From Pseudomonadota bacterium (lineage in GTDB: Bacteria; Pseudomonadota; Gammaproteobacteria; Burkholderiales; Rhodocyclaceae): a DNA stretch of 64,000 nt. Position 1 is the stretch's first letter, and each line of letters begins with the position of its first letter. The position numbers were made by a program, and so were the translations under genes. The notes under the pieces were generated by a model, which had not been told where the DNA came from, ran no database searches, and was given only the letters and a program-made list of their open reading frames with translations. The stretch spans positions 248,001-312,000 of the forward strand of contig JAFEDK010000005.1 in assembly GCA_018241665.1 (NCBI GenBank), in the 5' to 3' direction. This document shows positions 1 to 10,954 of this stretch, piece by piece.

Positions 1-1658
1 AACTCCTCGCCGTTGCAGGTGCCGTTGAAAAGGGACTCGCCGAGTTTCCAGTCGGACTTGATCTCGTAGCTCTCGCCCTTGTATTCCACGTGGTAGCCGC
101 CGTCGATCGGACGGGCGATGACCGGGTGGTGCTCGTTGCCTTCCTTGTTCAGGCGGATGACCATCCAGTGGTCGTCAACGATGCGCTCGTGGCCTTGCAG
201 CTGGCCGGTGATCGACGCGGAACGGTCGGTGAAGGCACGATAGACATAGGCGGCAACCGAGACCAGCAGGGCCGGATCATCATGCGGCACCATCGAGGCA
301 TCGAAGCCCGTCGGGTAGTGCTTGGGGATGAAGCCGGTGTCGAAGATGCCGGAATGGAAAACCGGATGCTGCATCAGCGCGGCCTGGAACGGAATGTTCG
401 AGGAAATGCCGCGAATGACGAAGCCGTTCAGCGCATCGCGCATGCGGGCAATCGCCTGCTCGCGGGTGGCGCCGTGCACGATCAGCTTGGCGATCATCGA
501 GTCGTAGTACATCGAGATCTCGCCGCCGTCGTACACACCGGTGTCGACGCGCACCTGGCCCGCCACTTCCTTCGGCGGCTGGAACTTGACCAGGCGACCG
601 GTGGACGGCAGGAAGCCGCGGAACGGGTCTTCGGCGTTGATACGGCATTCCATCGCCCAGCCGTTGATCTGCACGTCGGCCTGGGCCAGCGGCAGCTTCT
701 CGCCGTAGGCGACGCGGATCATCTGCTCGACGAGGTCGAGGCCGGTGATCAGCTCGGTGACCGGGTGTTCCACCTGGAGACGGGTGTTCATCTCGAGGAA
801 GTAGAACTCCTTGGTCGCGCCGGACACGACGAACTCGACGGTACCCGCGGATTCGTAGTTCACCGCGCGGGCCAGCGCCACAGCCTGCTCACCCATGGCC
901 TTGCGCATCTCGGGATCGACGAAGGGGCTCGGCGCCTCTTCGATGACCTTCTGGTGGCGACGCTGGATCGAGCAATCGCGCTCGTTCAGATACACGTAGT
1001 TGCCGTGGCTGTCGCCGAGCACCTGGATTTCGATGTGGCGCGGCTCGAGCACGTACTTCTCGATGAAGACGCGGTCGTCGCCGAAGGAGTTGCGCGCTTC
1101 GTTGACGCAGGACGAGAAGCCTTCGTGGGCTTCGGCGTCGTTGTACGCCACACGCAGGCCCTTGCCGCCGCCGCCGGCGGAGGCCTTGATCATCACCGGA
1201 TAGCCGATCTTCCTGGCGATTTCCACGGCGGCATCGGGGCCGTCGATGGCATCGTTGTAGCCGGGGATGGTGTTGACCTTGGCTTCGATGGCCAGCTTCT
1301 TGGACTCGATCTTGTCACCCATCTTGGCGATGGAGTAGTGCTTCGGACCGATGAACTTGATGCCTTCTTCTTCCAGGCGGCGCGAGAACTCGGCGTTCTC
1401 GGACAGGAAGCCGTAGCCGGGGTGGACCGCCTCAGCGCCGGTCTGCTTGCAGGCGGCGATGATCTTGTCGGCGACCAGGTAGGATTCCTTGGAAGCCGCC
1501 GGTCCGATGCACACGGCCTCGTCGGCCAGGTCCACGAACAGGGCGTCCTTGTCGGCCTCGGAATAGACGGCGACGGTCTTGATGCCCATCTTGCGGGCAG
1601 TCTTGATGACGCGGCAGGCGATTTCGCCGCGGTTTGCAATCAGGATCTTGGTAAACAT
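1..1658 (-). CDS. pccA: Propionyl-CoA carboxylase, biotin carboxylase (alpha) subunit, C-terminus cut by window edge
   Basis: The ATP-dependent biotin carboxylase half of propionyl-CoA carboxylase, which makes methylmalonyl-CoA from propionyl-CoA and bicarbonate in the cytoplasm. About 552 residues are visible. The N-terminus begins MFTKILIANRGEIACRVI, the classic biotin-carboxylase start, and continues with HPGYGFLSENAEF and the ATP-grasp region. The last visible residues fall in the BT region before the biotinyl domain, so the AMKM biotin-attachment site lies outside the window. The start ATG is 20 nt after the pccB stop, consistent with one transcript. The neighbours mcm and meaB favour propionyl-CoA over acetyl-CoA or methylcrotonyl-CoA as substrate; this is context, not proof. 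Confidence 0.9.
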   Translation of the reverse strand, partial: MFTKILIANRGEIACRVIKTARKMGIKTVAVYSEADKDALFVDLADEAVCIGPAASKESYLVADKIIAACKQTGAEAVHPGYGFLSENAEFSRRLEEEGIKFIGPKHYSIAKMGDKIESKKLAIEAKVNTIPGYNDAIDGPDAAVEIARKIGYPVMIKASAGGGGKGLRVAYNDAEAHEGFSSCVNEARNSFGDDRVFIEKYVLEPRHIEIQVLGDSHGNYVYLNERDCSIQRRHQKVIEEAPSPFVDPEMRKAMGEQAVALARAVNYESAGTVEFVVSGATKEFYFLEMNTRLQVEHPVTELITGLDLVEQMIRVAYGEKLPLAQADVQINGWAMECRINAEDPFRGFLPSTGRLVKFQPPKEVAGQVRVDTGVYDGGEISMYYDSMIAKLIVHGATREQAIARMRDALNGFVIRGISSNIPFQAALMQHPVFHSGIFDTGFIPKHYPTGFDASMVPHDDPALLVSVAAYVYRAFTDRSASITGQLQGHERIVDDHWMVIRLNKEGNEHHPVIARPIDGGYHVEYKGESYEIKSDWKLGESLFNGTCNGEE

Positions 1659-1678
1659 GTCTTGGGCGTCCTCGGCGA

Positions 1679-3214
<1,536 letters not shown>

Positions 3215-3250
3215 TTACAGCCTCCAGTCAAAAATCGGGATGTATTTGTT

Positions 3251-4249
3251 TCAGCCCAGATAGCCCAGCAGCCGCTGCGCGGCCGCGGAGGGCGTCGTCT
3301 GGCCGGCCTCGACGGCCGCTTGCAAACCGGGCAGGTCCTGTTGCACCCGGGCGTGACTTGCGAACCGGGCCCGCAGGCCCTGGTCGATGAGCTCCCACAT
3401 CCACGCGCGGGCCTGTTGGCACCGGCGGGCCTCGAACTCGCCGCTCCGTTTCATGGCAGAGCGGTAATCATTGATGGTATTCCAGAATTCGGCGATACCC
3501 TGCTTCTGCAACGCAGACAGCATCAGTACCGGCGGTGTCCAGTTGGGCGAGGCATGGCGCAGCATGCCCAGCGCGCTCTTGATCTGGCCACGCGCCACAT
3601 TGGCCGCCTGCGGGTTGATGTCGGCCTTGTTGATGACGATCAGGTCGGCGATCTCCATGATCCCCTTCTTGATCGCCTGCAGGTCGTCACCGGCGTTAGG
3701 CAGCTGCAGCAGGCAGAAGATGTCGGTCATGCCGGCCACCGCTGTCTCCGACTGGCCGACGCCGACGGTCTCGATGATGATCACGTCGAAGCCGGCGGCC
3801 TCGCAGACCAGCATCGCCTCGCGGGTCTTTTCGGCGACGCCGCCGAGGCTGCCGGCCGACGGACTCGGGCGGATGAAGGCCTCGGTGCGCTGGGACAGCA
3901 GCTCCATGCGGGTCTTGTCGCCGAGGATGGAACCACCGGTGACGCTGGACGACGGGTCCACTGCCAGCACCGCCACCTTGTGGCCCTGCTCGATGAGATA
4001 CAGGCCGAGGGCTTCGATGAAGGTGGACTTGCCGACCCCGGGCACGCCGGAGATGCCGACGCGCATCGACTTGCCGGTGTGCGGCAGCAGGCCTTCCAGC
4101 ACGTTGCGGGCGCGCTGCTTGTGGTCCGCGCGCTGGGACTCGATCAGCGTGATCGTCTTGGCCAGCGGGCGCAGCTGGTGCTTGAGGACGCCATCGACCA
4201 GGGCCTGGTCGGCGGCATCCCGTTGCGGAAGATCGGCAGGCATGTTCAT
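3251..4249 (-). CDS. meaB: Methylmalonyl-CoA mutase-associated GTPase MeaB (ArgK family)
   Basis: A G3E-type P-loop GTPase that chaperones cobalamin loading and protects methylmalonyl-CoA mutase. The Walker A motif GVPGVGKST lies at about residues 68-76, followed by AVDPSSSVTGGSILGDKTRM, the QSE-containing switch ETVGVGQSE and the NKAD guanine-specificity motif. I chose the ATG at 4249 (MNMPADLPQ, 332 aa). A longer GTG start at 4279 falls inside a perfect hairpin (4267-4290) and has no ribosome-binding site. An ATG at 4243 is also possible. It lies directly downstream of its client mcm, the usual linkage for this family. Confidence 0.92.
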   Translation of the reverse strand: MNMPADLPQRDAADQALVDGVLKHQLRPLAKTITLIESQRADHKQRARNVLEGLLPHTGKSMRVGISGVPGVGKSTFIEALGLYLIEQGHKVAVLAVDPSSSVTGGSILGDKTRMELLSQRTEAFIRPSPSAGSLGGVAEKTREAMLVCEAAGFDVIIIETVGVGQSETAVAGMTDIFCLLQLPNAGDDLQAIKKGIMEIADLIVINKADINPQAANVARGQIKSALGMLRHASPNWTPPVLMLSALQKQGIAEFWNTINDYRSAMKRSGEFEARRCQQARAWMWELIDQGLRARFASHARVQQDLPGLQAAVEAGQTTPSAAAQRLLGYLG

Positions 4250-4266
4250 GGGCTCGATAATGACCT

Positions 4267-4290
4267 GTGCGCCGGCCACGGCCGGCGCAC
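4267..4290 (-). other. Intercistronic perfect hairpin between mcm and meaB
   Basis: An 11-bp perfect inverted repeat (GTGCGCCGGCC / GGCCGGCGCAC) with a 2-nt centre lies between the mcm stop and the meaB start. No U-tract follows, so it is unlikely to be an intrinsic terminator. It could stabilise the mcm mRNA 3' end or tune meaB translation relative to mcm. The function is inferred. Confidence 0.6.
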
Positions 4291-4310
4291 TTGCGGACGT
4301 CGGTCGCGGA

Positions 4311-6473
4311 TCAGGCCTTGCGGGCGGCGCGGATCTGCTTCAGCACTTCACGGGCGGCGGTCGGGATCGGGGTGCCCGGTCCGAAGATGCCGGCCGCACC
4401 GGCCTGGTACAGCGCGTCGTAGTCCTGGGCCGGGATCACGCCACCAACGAAGGTGATGATGTCGTCGGCGCCCTGCTCCTTGAGGGCCTTGATGACGGCC
4501 GGCACGAGGGTCTTGTGGCCGGCAGCGAGGCTGGAACAGCCGACTGCGTGCACGTCGTTCTCGACCGCGTGACGTGCAGCTTCTTCCGGAGTCTGGAAGA
4601 GCGGCCCGATATCGATGTCGAAGCCCAGGTCGGCGAAGGCCGAAGCCACCACCTTGGCGCCGCGGTCGTGGCCGTCCTGGCCGAGCTTGGCGATCATGAT
4701 GCGCGGGCGGCGGCCTTCCTCGGCGACGAAGGCGTCGATGTCGGCCTTCAGGGCCTGCCAGTCTTCGTTGCCCTCGACCACCGAGTTGTAGATGCCGGTG
4801 ACGGCCTGCGGGTTGGCACGATAGCGGCCGAAGACCACTTCCAGCGCATCGGAGATCTCGCCGACGGTGGCGCGCAGGCGCACGGCCTTGACGGTCAGGT
4901 CGAGCAGATTGCCGTCGCCGCTCTTGGCGGCTTCGGTCAGCGCGGCCAGCGCGGCATCGACGGCGGCCTGGTCGCGGGTGGCGCGGATGCGCGCCAGGCG
5001 CTCAATCTGGGCTTCACGCACGACGTGGTTGTCGATGTCGAGAATGTCGATCGGGTCTTCCTTGGCCAGCTTGTACTTGTTGACGCCGACGATGACATCC
5101 TTGCCGGAGTCGATGCGGGCCTGCTTCTCGGCGGCGCACTCCTCGACCTTCATCTTGGCCCAGCCGGATTCGACGGCCTTGGTCATGCCGCCCATCGCCT
5201 CGATCTCCTCGATCAGGGCCCAGGCCTTGTCGGCCATGTCCTGGGTCAGCTTTTCCATCATGTAGGAGCCGGCCCACGGGTCCACCACGCTGGTGATGTG
5301 GGTTTCTTCCTGGATGATGATCTGGGTGTTGCGGGCGATACGCGCCGAGAACTCGGTCGGCAGCGCGATGGCTTCGTCCAGCGCGTTGGTGTGCAGGGAC
5401 TGGGTGCCGCCGAACACCGCCGCCATCGCCTCGATGGTGGTGCGCACGACGTTGTTGTACGGATCCTGCTCGGTGAGCGACCAGCCGGAGGTCTGGCTGT
5501 GGGTCCGCAGCATCATGGACTTCTGGCTCTTCGGCTCGAACTGCTTCATGAGGCGCCACCACAGCATGCGCGCGGCGCGCATCTTGGCGATCTCGAGGTA
5601 GAAGTTCATGCCCACCGCCCAGAAGAAGGACAGGCGGCCGGCAAAGGTGTCCACGTCCATGCCCGACTTGATGCCGGTACGCACGTACTCGACACCGTCG
5701 GCCAGCGTGAAGGCCAGCTCGATGGCCTGGTTCGCACCCGCTTCCTGGATGTGGTAGCCCGAGATCGAGATGCTGTTGAACTTGGGCATGTTGGCCGACG
5801 TGTACTGGAAGATGTCGGCGATGATCTTCATCGACGGCGTCGGCGGGTAGATGTAGGTGTTGCGGACCATGAACTCCTTGAGGATGTCGTTCTGGATGGT
5901 CCCGGACAGCTTGTCCTGCGAAACGCCCTGCTCCTCGGCGGCGACGATGTAGCCGGCCAGGATCGGCAGCACGGCGCCGTTCATGGTCATGGAGACGGAG
6001 ATCTTGTCGAGGGGGATCTCGTTGAAGAGGATCTTCATGTCCTCGACGGAGTCGATCGCCACACCGGCCTTGCCGACGTCACCGACCACGCGGGGATTGT
6101 CGGAGTCGTAGCCGCGGTGGGTGGCCAGATCGAAAGCCACGGACACGCCCTGGCCGCCGGCGGCCAGCGCCTTGCGGTAGAAGGCATTGGAGGCCTCGGC
6201 GGTGGAGAAACCGGCATACTGACGGATGGTCCACGGACGGGCCGCGTACATGGTGGCCTGGGGGCCGCGCAGGAAGGGCTCGAAGCCCGGCAGCGTGTTG
6301 GTGTACTTGAGGCCTTCCAGATCGGCCGCGGTATACAGCGGCTTGACCGTGATGCCTTCCGGCGTCACCCAGTTCAGCTTGGCGACATCGCCTTCGGGGG
6401 CCGACTTGGCGGCGGCCTTGTTCCAGGCGGCCAGATCAGGTTGCGGGAAGGTCGGTTCGGTGTTGTTCGCCAT
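4311..6473 (-). CDS. mcm: Methylmalonyl-CoA mutase, adenosylcobalamin-dependent
   Basis: A 720-aa single-chain mutase that isomerises (R)-methylmalonyl-CoA to succinyl-CoA. The N-terminal TIM barrel includes [18 protein letters not shown] and [16 protein letters not shown]. The C-terminal B12-binding domain carries the base-off signature DGHDRG, with the cobalt-ligating His at about residue 602, then the GGVIPAQDY strand. Length matches bacterial homodimeric or large-subunit mutases. It is the first gene of the operon, preceded by GAGGG and a structured leader. No methylmalonyl-CoA epimerase gene is visible in the window. Confidence 0.96.
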   Translation of the reverse strand: MANNTEPTFPQPDLAAWNKAAAKSAPEGDVAKLNWVTPEGITVKPLYTAADLEGLKYTNTLPGFEPFLRGPQATMYAARPWTIRQYAGFSTAEASNAFYRKALAAGGQGVSVAFDLATHRGYDSDNPRVVGDVGKAGVAIDSVEDMKILFNEIPLDKISVSMTMNGAVLPILAGYIVAAEEQGVSQDKLSGTIQNDILKEFMVRNTYIYPPTPSMKIIADIFQYTSANMPKFNSISISGYHIQEAGANQAIELAFTLADGVEYVRTGIKSGMDVDTFAGRLSFFWAVGMNFYLEIAKMRAARMLWWRLMKQFEPKSQKSMMLRTHSQTSGWSLTEQDPYNNVVRTTIEAMAAVFGGTQSLHTNALDEAIALPTEFSARIARNTQIIIQEETHITSVVDPWAGSYMMEKLTQDMADKAWALIEEIEAMGGMTKAVESGWAKMKVEECAAEKQARIDSGKDVIVGVNKYKLAKEDPIDILDIDNHVVREAQIERLARIRATRDQAAVDAALAALTEAAKSGDGNLLDLTVKAVRLRATVGEISDALEVVFGRYRANPQAVTGIYNSVVEGNEDWQALKADIDAFVAEEGRRPRIMIAKLGQDGHDRGAKVVASAFADLGFDIDIGPLFQTPEEAARHAVENDVHAVGCSSLAAGHKTLVPAVIKALKEQGADDIITFVGGVIPAQDYDALYQAGAAGIFGPGTPIPTAAREVLKQIRAARKA

Positions 6474-6496
6474 GGCTTTTCTACCCTCACGTAGCT

Positions 6497-6515
6497 GGGC
6501 CGCTTGTTGCGGCCC
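6497..6515 (-). promoter_or_regulatory. Stem-loop in the mcm leader, proximal
   Basis: An inverted repeat GGGCCGC-ttgtt-GCGGCCC lies 24 bp upstream of the mcm ATG. Together with the longer hairpin at 6538-6564 it makes the mcm leader strongly structured just upstream of the ribosome-binding site. There is no U-tract. A translational or stability role is inference. Confidence 0.5.
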
Positions 6516-6537
6516 TTGGTAATTAGTGACGCCAGTA

Positions 6538-6564
6538 CCGGCCGTGACCCCTGGTCACGGCCGG
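6538..6564 (-). promoter_or_regulatory. Stem-loop in the mcm leader, distal
   Basis: A 12-bp perfect stem CCGGCCGTGACC / GGTCACGGCCGG with a 3-nt loop sits between mcm and the divergent GntR gene. It could be a regulator-binding palindrome, a leader RNA element or both. I see no cobalamin-riboswitch B12-box consensus around it. Confidence 0.5.
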
Positions 6565-6667
6565 CTGCCGTGTCCCGCGCAGGGAAGTTTTCTCCCTCCC
6601 TCTGTTTTTGTGGTCCGCCTGCCTTACGGCGACGGACACGCACAAGGGTTACATCCTGCGCGAGAAC

Positions 6668-6712
6668 TTGACTTGCTATCTTGTAGATAATACTTTATCC
6701 ATAATTATGGAT
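6668..6712 (+). promoter_or_regulatory. AT-rich promoter region with a 16-bp perfect palindromic operator overlapping the GntR start
   Basis: A -35-like TTGACT lies at 6668-6673. An AT-rich stretch follows and ends in the perfect palindrome ATCCATAATTATGGAT at 6697-6712. The palindrome overlaps the most upstream credible ATG (6707) of the GntR-family gene, a position expected for autorepression. It stands out in an otherwise very GC-rich region. The -10 element is not clear. Confidence 0.55.
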
Positions 6713-7426
6713 GCAACAGCTGCTGACAACACTCTGACGAAACTTTCGACCGAACCCATGAACGCCGGCCGGATCGCCCCCCTCGCCCTGTACCAGGAAG
6801 TCGCGGAACGCCTGCGCCAGCGCATCTTCTCCCACGAACTGCCACCCGGCACCTGGGTGGATGAGCAGGCTCTGGCGAGCCAGTATGGCATTTCACGCAC
6901 TCCGCTTCGTGAAGCTTTGAAGGTGCTCGCCGCCGAAGGCCTCGTGACCCTCAAGCCGCGCCGCGGCTGCTACGTGACGGAGATTTCCGAGCGCGACCTG
7001 GACGAGATCTTCACCGTGCTGGCCCTGCTCGAGGGGCAATGCGCGGTCAACACCGTGCACAAGGCCAGCGAGGCCGATCTGAAGCGCCTGGCCGCCATCC
7101 ATCAGGATCTCGAACGGGCTGCTGCCGCCAACGACATCGACGGTTTCTTCGAAGCCAACCAGGCCTTCCACCAGGAAGTCCAGCTGATCGCCGACAACCG
7201 CTGGCTGACCCAGGCGATCACCGACCTGCGCAAGGTCATCAAGCTGTCGCGCCATCACTCCCTGTTCATCGAGGGCCGCCTAGAACAATCCCTCGCCGAG
7301 CACCGCACGATCCTCGACGCCCTCGACCGGCGGGACGTGACGGCCACCGAACTGGCCATGCGCGAACACATCTCCAGCGGCCGTGCGGCCCTTGCCAAGC
7401 TCGCCCACCGGGACAAACCCGCCTGA
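6707..7426 (+). CDS. GntR-family transcriptional regulator, FadR/FCD subfamily
   Basis: A DNA-binding regulator of about 239 aa. The winged-helix GntR domain includes LYQEVAERLRQRIFSHELPPGTWVDEQAL, YGISRTPLREALKVLAAEGLV and the wing LKPRRGCYVTEIS. An all-helical FCD ligand domain follows (EIFTVLALLEGQCA, ANQAFHQEVQLIADNRWL). The ATG at 6707 or the one at 6758 may be used; neither has a clear ribosome-binding site. A still longer frame to 6608 lacks support. Divergent orientation from mcm suggests it controls the propionyl-CoA operon, sensing an acyl or organic-acid ligand; that role is inferred from position. Confidence 0.85.
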   Translation: MDATAADNTLTKLSTEPMNAGRIAPLALYQEVAERLRQRIFSHELPPGTWVDEQALASQYGISRTPLREALKVLAAEGLVTLKPRRGCYVTEISERDLDEIFTVLALLEGQCAVNTVHKASEADLKRLAAIHQDLERAAAANDIDGFFEANQAFHQEVQLIADNRWLTQAITDLRKVIKLSRHHSLFIEGRLEQSLAEHRTILDALDRRDVTATELAMREHISSGRAALAKLAHRDKPA

Positions 7427-7501
7427 GCAGGTCTGGACCGGGAGCCAGCCAGGAGCTGCTCCACCCCGTGACCGGACCGACGCCTTGTGACCTGACCTAC
7501 C

Positions 7502-7589
7502 CTGTGGGGGCGAATTCATTCGCCCTGAGGGGGACATCGACGCACTGCAGTCGATCAAGGTCCGCGGGCGAATGAATTCGCCCCCACAG
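7502..7589. repeat. Bipartite REP-like palindromic element, copy 1
   Basis: The left arm (7502-7524) and its reverse complement (7567-7589) are 23-bp perfect inverted repeats around a 42-bp spacer. Each arm is itself a small hairpin, GGGCGAA-TTCA-TTCGCCC. The element lies between the convergent GntR gene and actP. Confidence 0.9.
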
Positions 7590-7655
7590 CGCCCCCCCCA
7601 CACACAACCTTCTCCTGCAACTCCCGCCCCCCTCTCCGCAATGCGTCCCATAACG

Positions 7656-7695
7656 GACAAACCCCCGGCCGGGCGAGCCCGAGCGGGGGTTTGTC
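7656..7695. terminator. Bidirectional intrinsic-terminator-like hairpin between gntR and actP
   Basis: A 12-bp stem GACAAACCCCCG / CGGGGGTTTGTC with a GC-rich 16-nt loop lies between two converging genes, 34 bp beyond the actP stop. The A/T ends of the stem give short U-runs on both strands. It most likely terminates actP and possibly gntR. Confidence 0.7.
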
Positions 7696-7729
7696 GTTTC
7701 AACCCGGCGCCCCGCAGGGCGCCACGGCA

Positions 7730-9397
7730 TCAGTGGGCGCTGGCTTCAGCGGCACCGAAACCGGTCTGGGCACGCACGTACTGGTCGTCGAACTGGGCGC
7801 GTTCGGCCTGGGCCTCGGCGCTATTGTCGAGCTTGGAGATGATGATCGTCACCAGGAAGGCCAGCGGCATCGAGAACAGAGCCGGCTGGTCGTACGGGAA
7901 CAGGGCCTGGGCGTTGCCCAGCACGGTGACCCACACGGACTTGGAGAACAGCACGAACAACACCGCTGCAACAAGGCCGGAGTAACCGCCGACCACTGCA
8001 CCGCGGGTGGTCAGCCCCTTCCAGTACATGGAGAGGATCAGCACCGGGAAGTTGGCGGAGGCCGCGATACCGAAGGCCAGCGCGACCATGAAAGCCACGT
8101 TCATCTTCTCGAAGGCGATGCCGAGGATGATCGCCACGATGCCCAGGGCCACGGACGACAGCTTGGAAACACGCAGCTCCTCAGTCTCGGTGGCCTTGCC
8201 CTGGCGGATCACGCGGGCGTAGATGTCGTGGGAGATCGCCGCCGCCCCAGCCAGCGCCAGACCGGACACCACCGCCAGGATCGTGGCAAAGGCCACGGCC
8301 GACAGGAAGCCCAGCAGCAGGTTGCCGCCGACCGCCTTGGCCAGGTGCATCGCCACCATGTTGCCGCCGCCGATGATCTTGCCGCCGATGTTGCCGCCTT
8401 CGAAGAACTCGGGGTTCTGGCCGACGATGATGATCGCCGCGAAGCCCATCAGCAGGATCACGTTGAAGAAGTAGGCAACGAAACCGGACGCGTAGAGCAC
8501 CGACTTGCGGGCTTCCTTGGCGTTGGTCACGGTGAAGAAGCGCATCAGGATGTGCGGCAGGCCGGCGGTACCGAACATCAGGCCGAGGCCCAGGGACAGC
8601 GCGGTGACCGGATCCGGCAGCAGGGAGCCGGGGAACAGGATCTTCTCGCCCAGGCTATGCACCGAGATGGCCTTGCTCATCAGGGTCTCGAAGCTGAAGC
8701 CGAACTGGGACATGGCGAGAATCATCACCAGCGTACCGCCAGCCAGCAGCATGCAGGCCTTGATGATCTGCACCCAGGTGGTGGCAACCATGCCGCCGAA
8801 GGTCACATAGACCATCATCAGCGCACCGACGACGAACAGGGCGATGGTGTAGTCGAGGCCGAACAGCAGCTTGATCAGCTGGCCGGCACCGACCATCTGG
8901 GCCACCAGGTAGAAACAGACCACGGTCAGCGAGGACACCGCCGCCATCGTCCGCACCTTGCTCTGGTTGAGGCGGTAGGAGGTGATGTCGGCAAAGGTGA
9001 ATTTGCCCAGATTGCGCAGACGCTCGGCCATCAGGAACAGGATGATGGGCCAGCCGGCGAAGAAGGCGATCATGTAGATGTAGCCATCGACGCCCTTGCC
9101 ATACACCATCGCGGTAAGGCCCAGCAGGGTTGCCGCGGACATGTAGTCACCGGCAATCGCCAAACCGTTCTGGAAGCCGGTGATACCGCCGCCGGCGGTG
9201 TAGAAATCAGCCGCCGACTTGGTACGGCCGGCCGCCCACTTGGTGATGCCGAGGGTCATGCCGACGAAGACCACGAACATCCCGATGGCGTGAATATTGA
9301 GGGGTTGCTTCTCGGTGGCGGAAATCGCGTCACCGGCGAAGGACAGGGCCGGCGCCAGCAGGCCCAGCAGCAGAACATTCAGACGGGCCAACATCAC
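7730..9397 (-). CDS. actP: Cation/acetate symporter ActP
   Basis: A 555-aa sodium:solute symporter (SSS family) that imports acetate and other short monocarboxylates across the inner membrane. It has an N-terminal signal-like segment ending near ALSFAGDAI and about 13 transmembrane segments. Diagnostic stretches include [22 protein letters not shown] and [16 protein letters not shown]. The start overlaps the DUF485 stop by 4 nt (ATGA), with GGAGGTGA as ribosome-binding site. The pairing with a YjcH-like protein is the standard acetate-permease operon. Being near the propionyl-CoA genes is consistent with short-chain fatty acid use. Confidence 0.95.
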   Translation of the reverse strand: MMLARLNVLLLGLLAPALSFAGDAISATEKQPLNIHAIGMFVVFVGMTLGITKWAAGRTKSAADFYTAGGGITGFQNGLAIAGDYMSAATLLGLTAMVYGKGVDGYIYMIAFFAGWPIILFLMAERLRNLGKFTFADITSYRLNQSKVRTMAAVSSLTVVCFYLVAQMVGAGQLIKLLFGLDYTIALFVVGALMMVYVTFGGMVATTWVQIIKACMLLAGGTLVMILAMSQFGFSFETLMSKAISVHSLGEKILFPGSLLPDPVTALSLGLGLMFGTAGLPHILMRFFTVTNAKEARKSVLYASGFVAYFFNVILLMGFAAIIIVGQNPEFFEGGNIGGKIIGGGNMVAMHLAKAVGGNLLLGFLSAVAFATILAVVSGLALAGAAAISHDIYARVIRQGKATETEELRVSKLSSVALGIVAIILGIAFEKMNVAFMVALAFGIAASANFPVLILSMYWKGLTTRGAVVGGYSGLVAAVLFVLFSKSVWVTVLGNAQALFPYDQPALFSMPLAFLVTIIISKLDNSAEAQAERAQFDDQYVRAQTGFGAAEASAH

Positions 9398-9729
9398 TTC
9401 ACCTCCTTGGCGGCATCGCGGACGATTTCGGTGGTGATGTCGTCGAACTCACCGTTCGCGCGCTTTACGTAAACGGCAGTCAACACCCAGAAAAAAATGA
9501 ACATGAACAGTTCGGCGGCAATGCCGACCGTCACGTAGGAGCCTTCGGACAGGCGCTGGCCGATCACGTTAGGCGTGAAGGCCACGACCATGAAGAAGCC
9601 GTAGAAGATCGTCAGGACGATCACCGACAGCAGCGTGGCAAAACCCTGGCGCTTCGAGACCAGCTCGGCGAAGCGCGGGTTGCTCCGGATACGCGCGTAG
9701 ACCGCACGTTGAGATGAAGTGCTCGACAT
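9394..9729 (-). CDS. DUF485 (YjcH-like) inner-membrane partner of ActP
   Basis: A 111-aa protein with a soluble N-terminus ([23 protein letters not shown]) and two transmembrane helices ([35 protein letters not shown]), the DUF485 layout. It is translationally coupled to actP by ATGA. The family is nearly always linked to acetate or monocarboxylate symporters; its biochemical role is not established. Confidence 0.9.
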   Translation of the reverse strand: MSSTSSQRAVYARIRSNPRFAELVSKRQGFATLLSVIVLTIFYGFFMVVAFTPNVIGQRLSEGSYVTVGIAAELFMFIFFWVLTAVYVKRANGEFDDITTEIVRDAAKEVK

Positions 9730-9954
9730 GAATTCCCTCCCTAGAGAACGTCAGTGGATGCGGCGCGATCTGCCTGTTGGTGTTGTAATGCGGCGATCGG
9801 TATAGCTTTTTTAGTGTGGCGCCCCGGCGGACGAAGCCGCGCCATTACTTCGCCCGATGCGATGATATAACATATATATGACTCCATACCACAACGTACG
9901 GCGGGTTTCTTGCACACAGAAACACCGCCGCAATTCCCCGCTACGGAAACTCTA

Positions 9955-10737
9955 ATGCCTGGTGAAATCCTCTTCAGCCAGGATGGCGGTGTCGCCACCC
10001 TGACCCTCTCCAACCCCGACAAGCTCAATGCCGTCGATGCCGGCATGTGGCGCGGCCTGCATGCCCGCATGACGACCGTCAATGCAGACCCGGACGTACG
10101 CTGTGTGATTCTGCGTGGCGCAGGTGACAAAGCCTTTGCGGCGGGTGGCGACATAGAGGAATTCATTACCGTCCGCGCCACCGTGGACGATGCCCTGCAC
10201 TACCACGAGGAACTCGTCGCCGCCGCCCTCGACGCGGTGCGCGCCTGCCCGGTGCCCACCGTGGCAATGATCCGCGGCGCCTGCGTCGGCGGCGGCCTGG
10301 AGATCGCCGGCTGCTGCGACATCCGCATCGCCGGTGAATCGAGCCGCTTCGGCGCGCCGATCAACAAGCTGGGTTTTTCCATGTATCCCGGCGAAATGGC
10401 CGGCCTGCTCGAACTGGTCGGCCCGGCGGTGCTGCTCGAGATCCTTCTCGAAGGCCGCATCCTGGGCGCCCGCGAGGCCCTGTCCAAGGGCCTGCTGACC
10501 CGCGTGGTGGACGACGAGGAAGTGGAAAAGGAAGCCCTCGCCACCGCCGAGCGCATCCTCAAGGGCGCACCGCTGGTGGCACGCTGGCACAAGCAGTGGG
10601 TGCATCGCCTGATGCAGGGCCAGCCCCTCAGCGACACGGAAAAACGTGCCGCCTTCGACTTCCTTGCCACCGACGACTACCAGGAAGGTCTGGCCGCCTT
10701 CCTTGCCAAGCGTACCCCCGTTTTCAAGGGGCGCTGA
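9955..10737 (+). CDS. Enoyl-CoA hydratase/isomerase (crotonase) family protein
   Basis: A crotonase-fold acyl-CoA enzyme of about 260 aa. The N-terminal strands (GVATLTLSNPDKLNAVDAGM) and the oxyanion-hole segments RGAGDKAFAAGGDI and GACVGGGLEIAGCCDIRIA are intact, so the first catalytic Glu (GGGLE) is present. The second catalytic Glu of true hydratases (P-E in GQPE.LLG) is replaced: here the segment reads FGAPINKLG. It may therefore be an isomerase, hydrolase or decarboxylase-type member. I prefer the ATG at 9955 over an upstream TTG at 9910 because homology begins there. It is divergent from the acetate permease pair. Confidence 0.85.
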   Translation: MPGEILFSQDGGVATLTLSNPDKLNAVDAGMWRGLHARMTTVNADPDVRCVILRGAGDKAFAAGGDIEEFITVRATVDDALHYHEELVAAALDAVRACPVPTVAMIRGACVGGGLEIAGCCDIRIAGESSRFGAPINKLGFSMYPGEMAGLLELVGPAVLLEILLEGRILGAREALSKGLLTRVVDDEEVEKEALATAERILKGAPLVARWHKQWVHRLMQGQPLSDTEKRAAFDFLATDDYQEGLAAFLAKRTPVFKGR

Positions 10738-10954
10738 GCCTGCGCCCTGCCGTGGCGCCCTCCCTCCGCCACGGCCAGCCACCCGCCCCGGGAAACTTTC
10801 CTTGCATATTGTCTGTCACGCCCAAGGCATAGGCGATTAACATACGCCCGGCAACCCCAGCAGACCCTCCCCGCACGACGACCCGCGCCCCCATGCCGCC
10901 CCTGCGCCGGACGGCATATCGCCATTGGCATCGTGCGCCAGTACAAGGAAAAAA

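Noticed and set aside
7499-7589. REP element considered as an intrinsic terminator
   Set aside because: The arms form strong hairpins but lack U-tracts, and the same element occurs between co-directional genes and upstream of starts; it is better described as a dispersed repeat.
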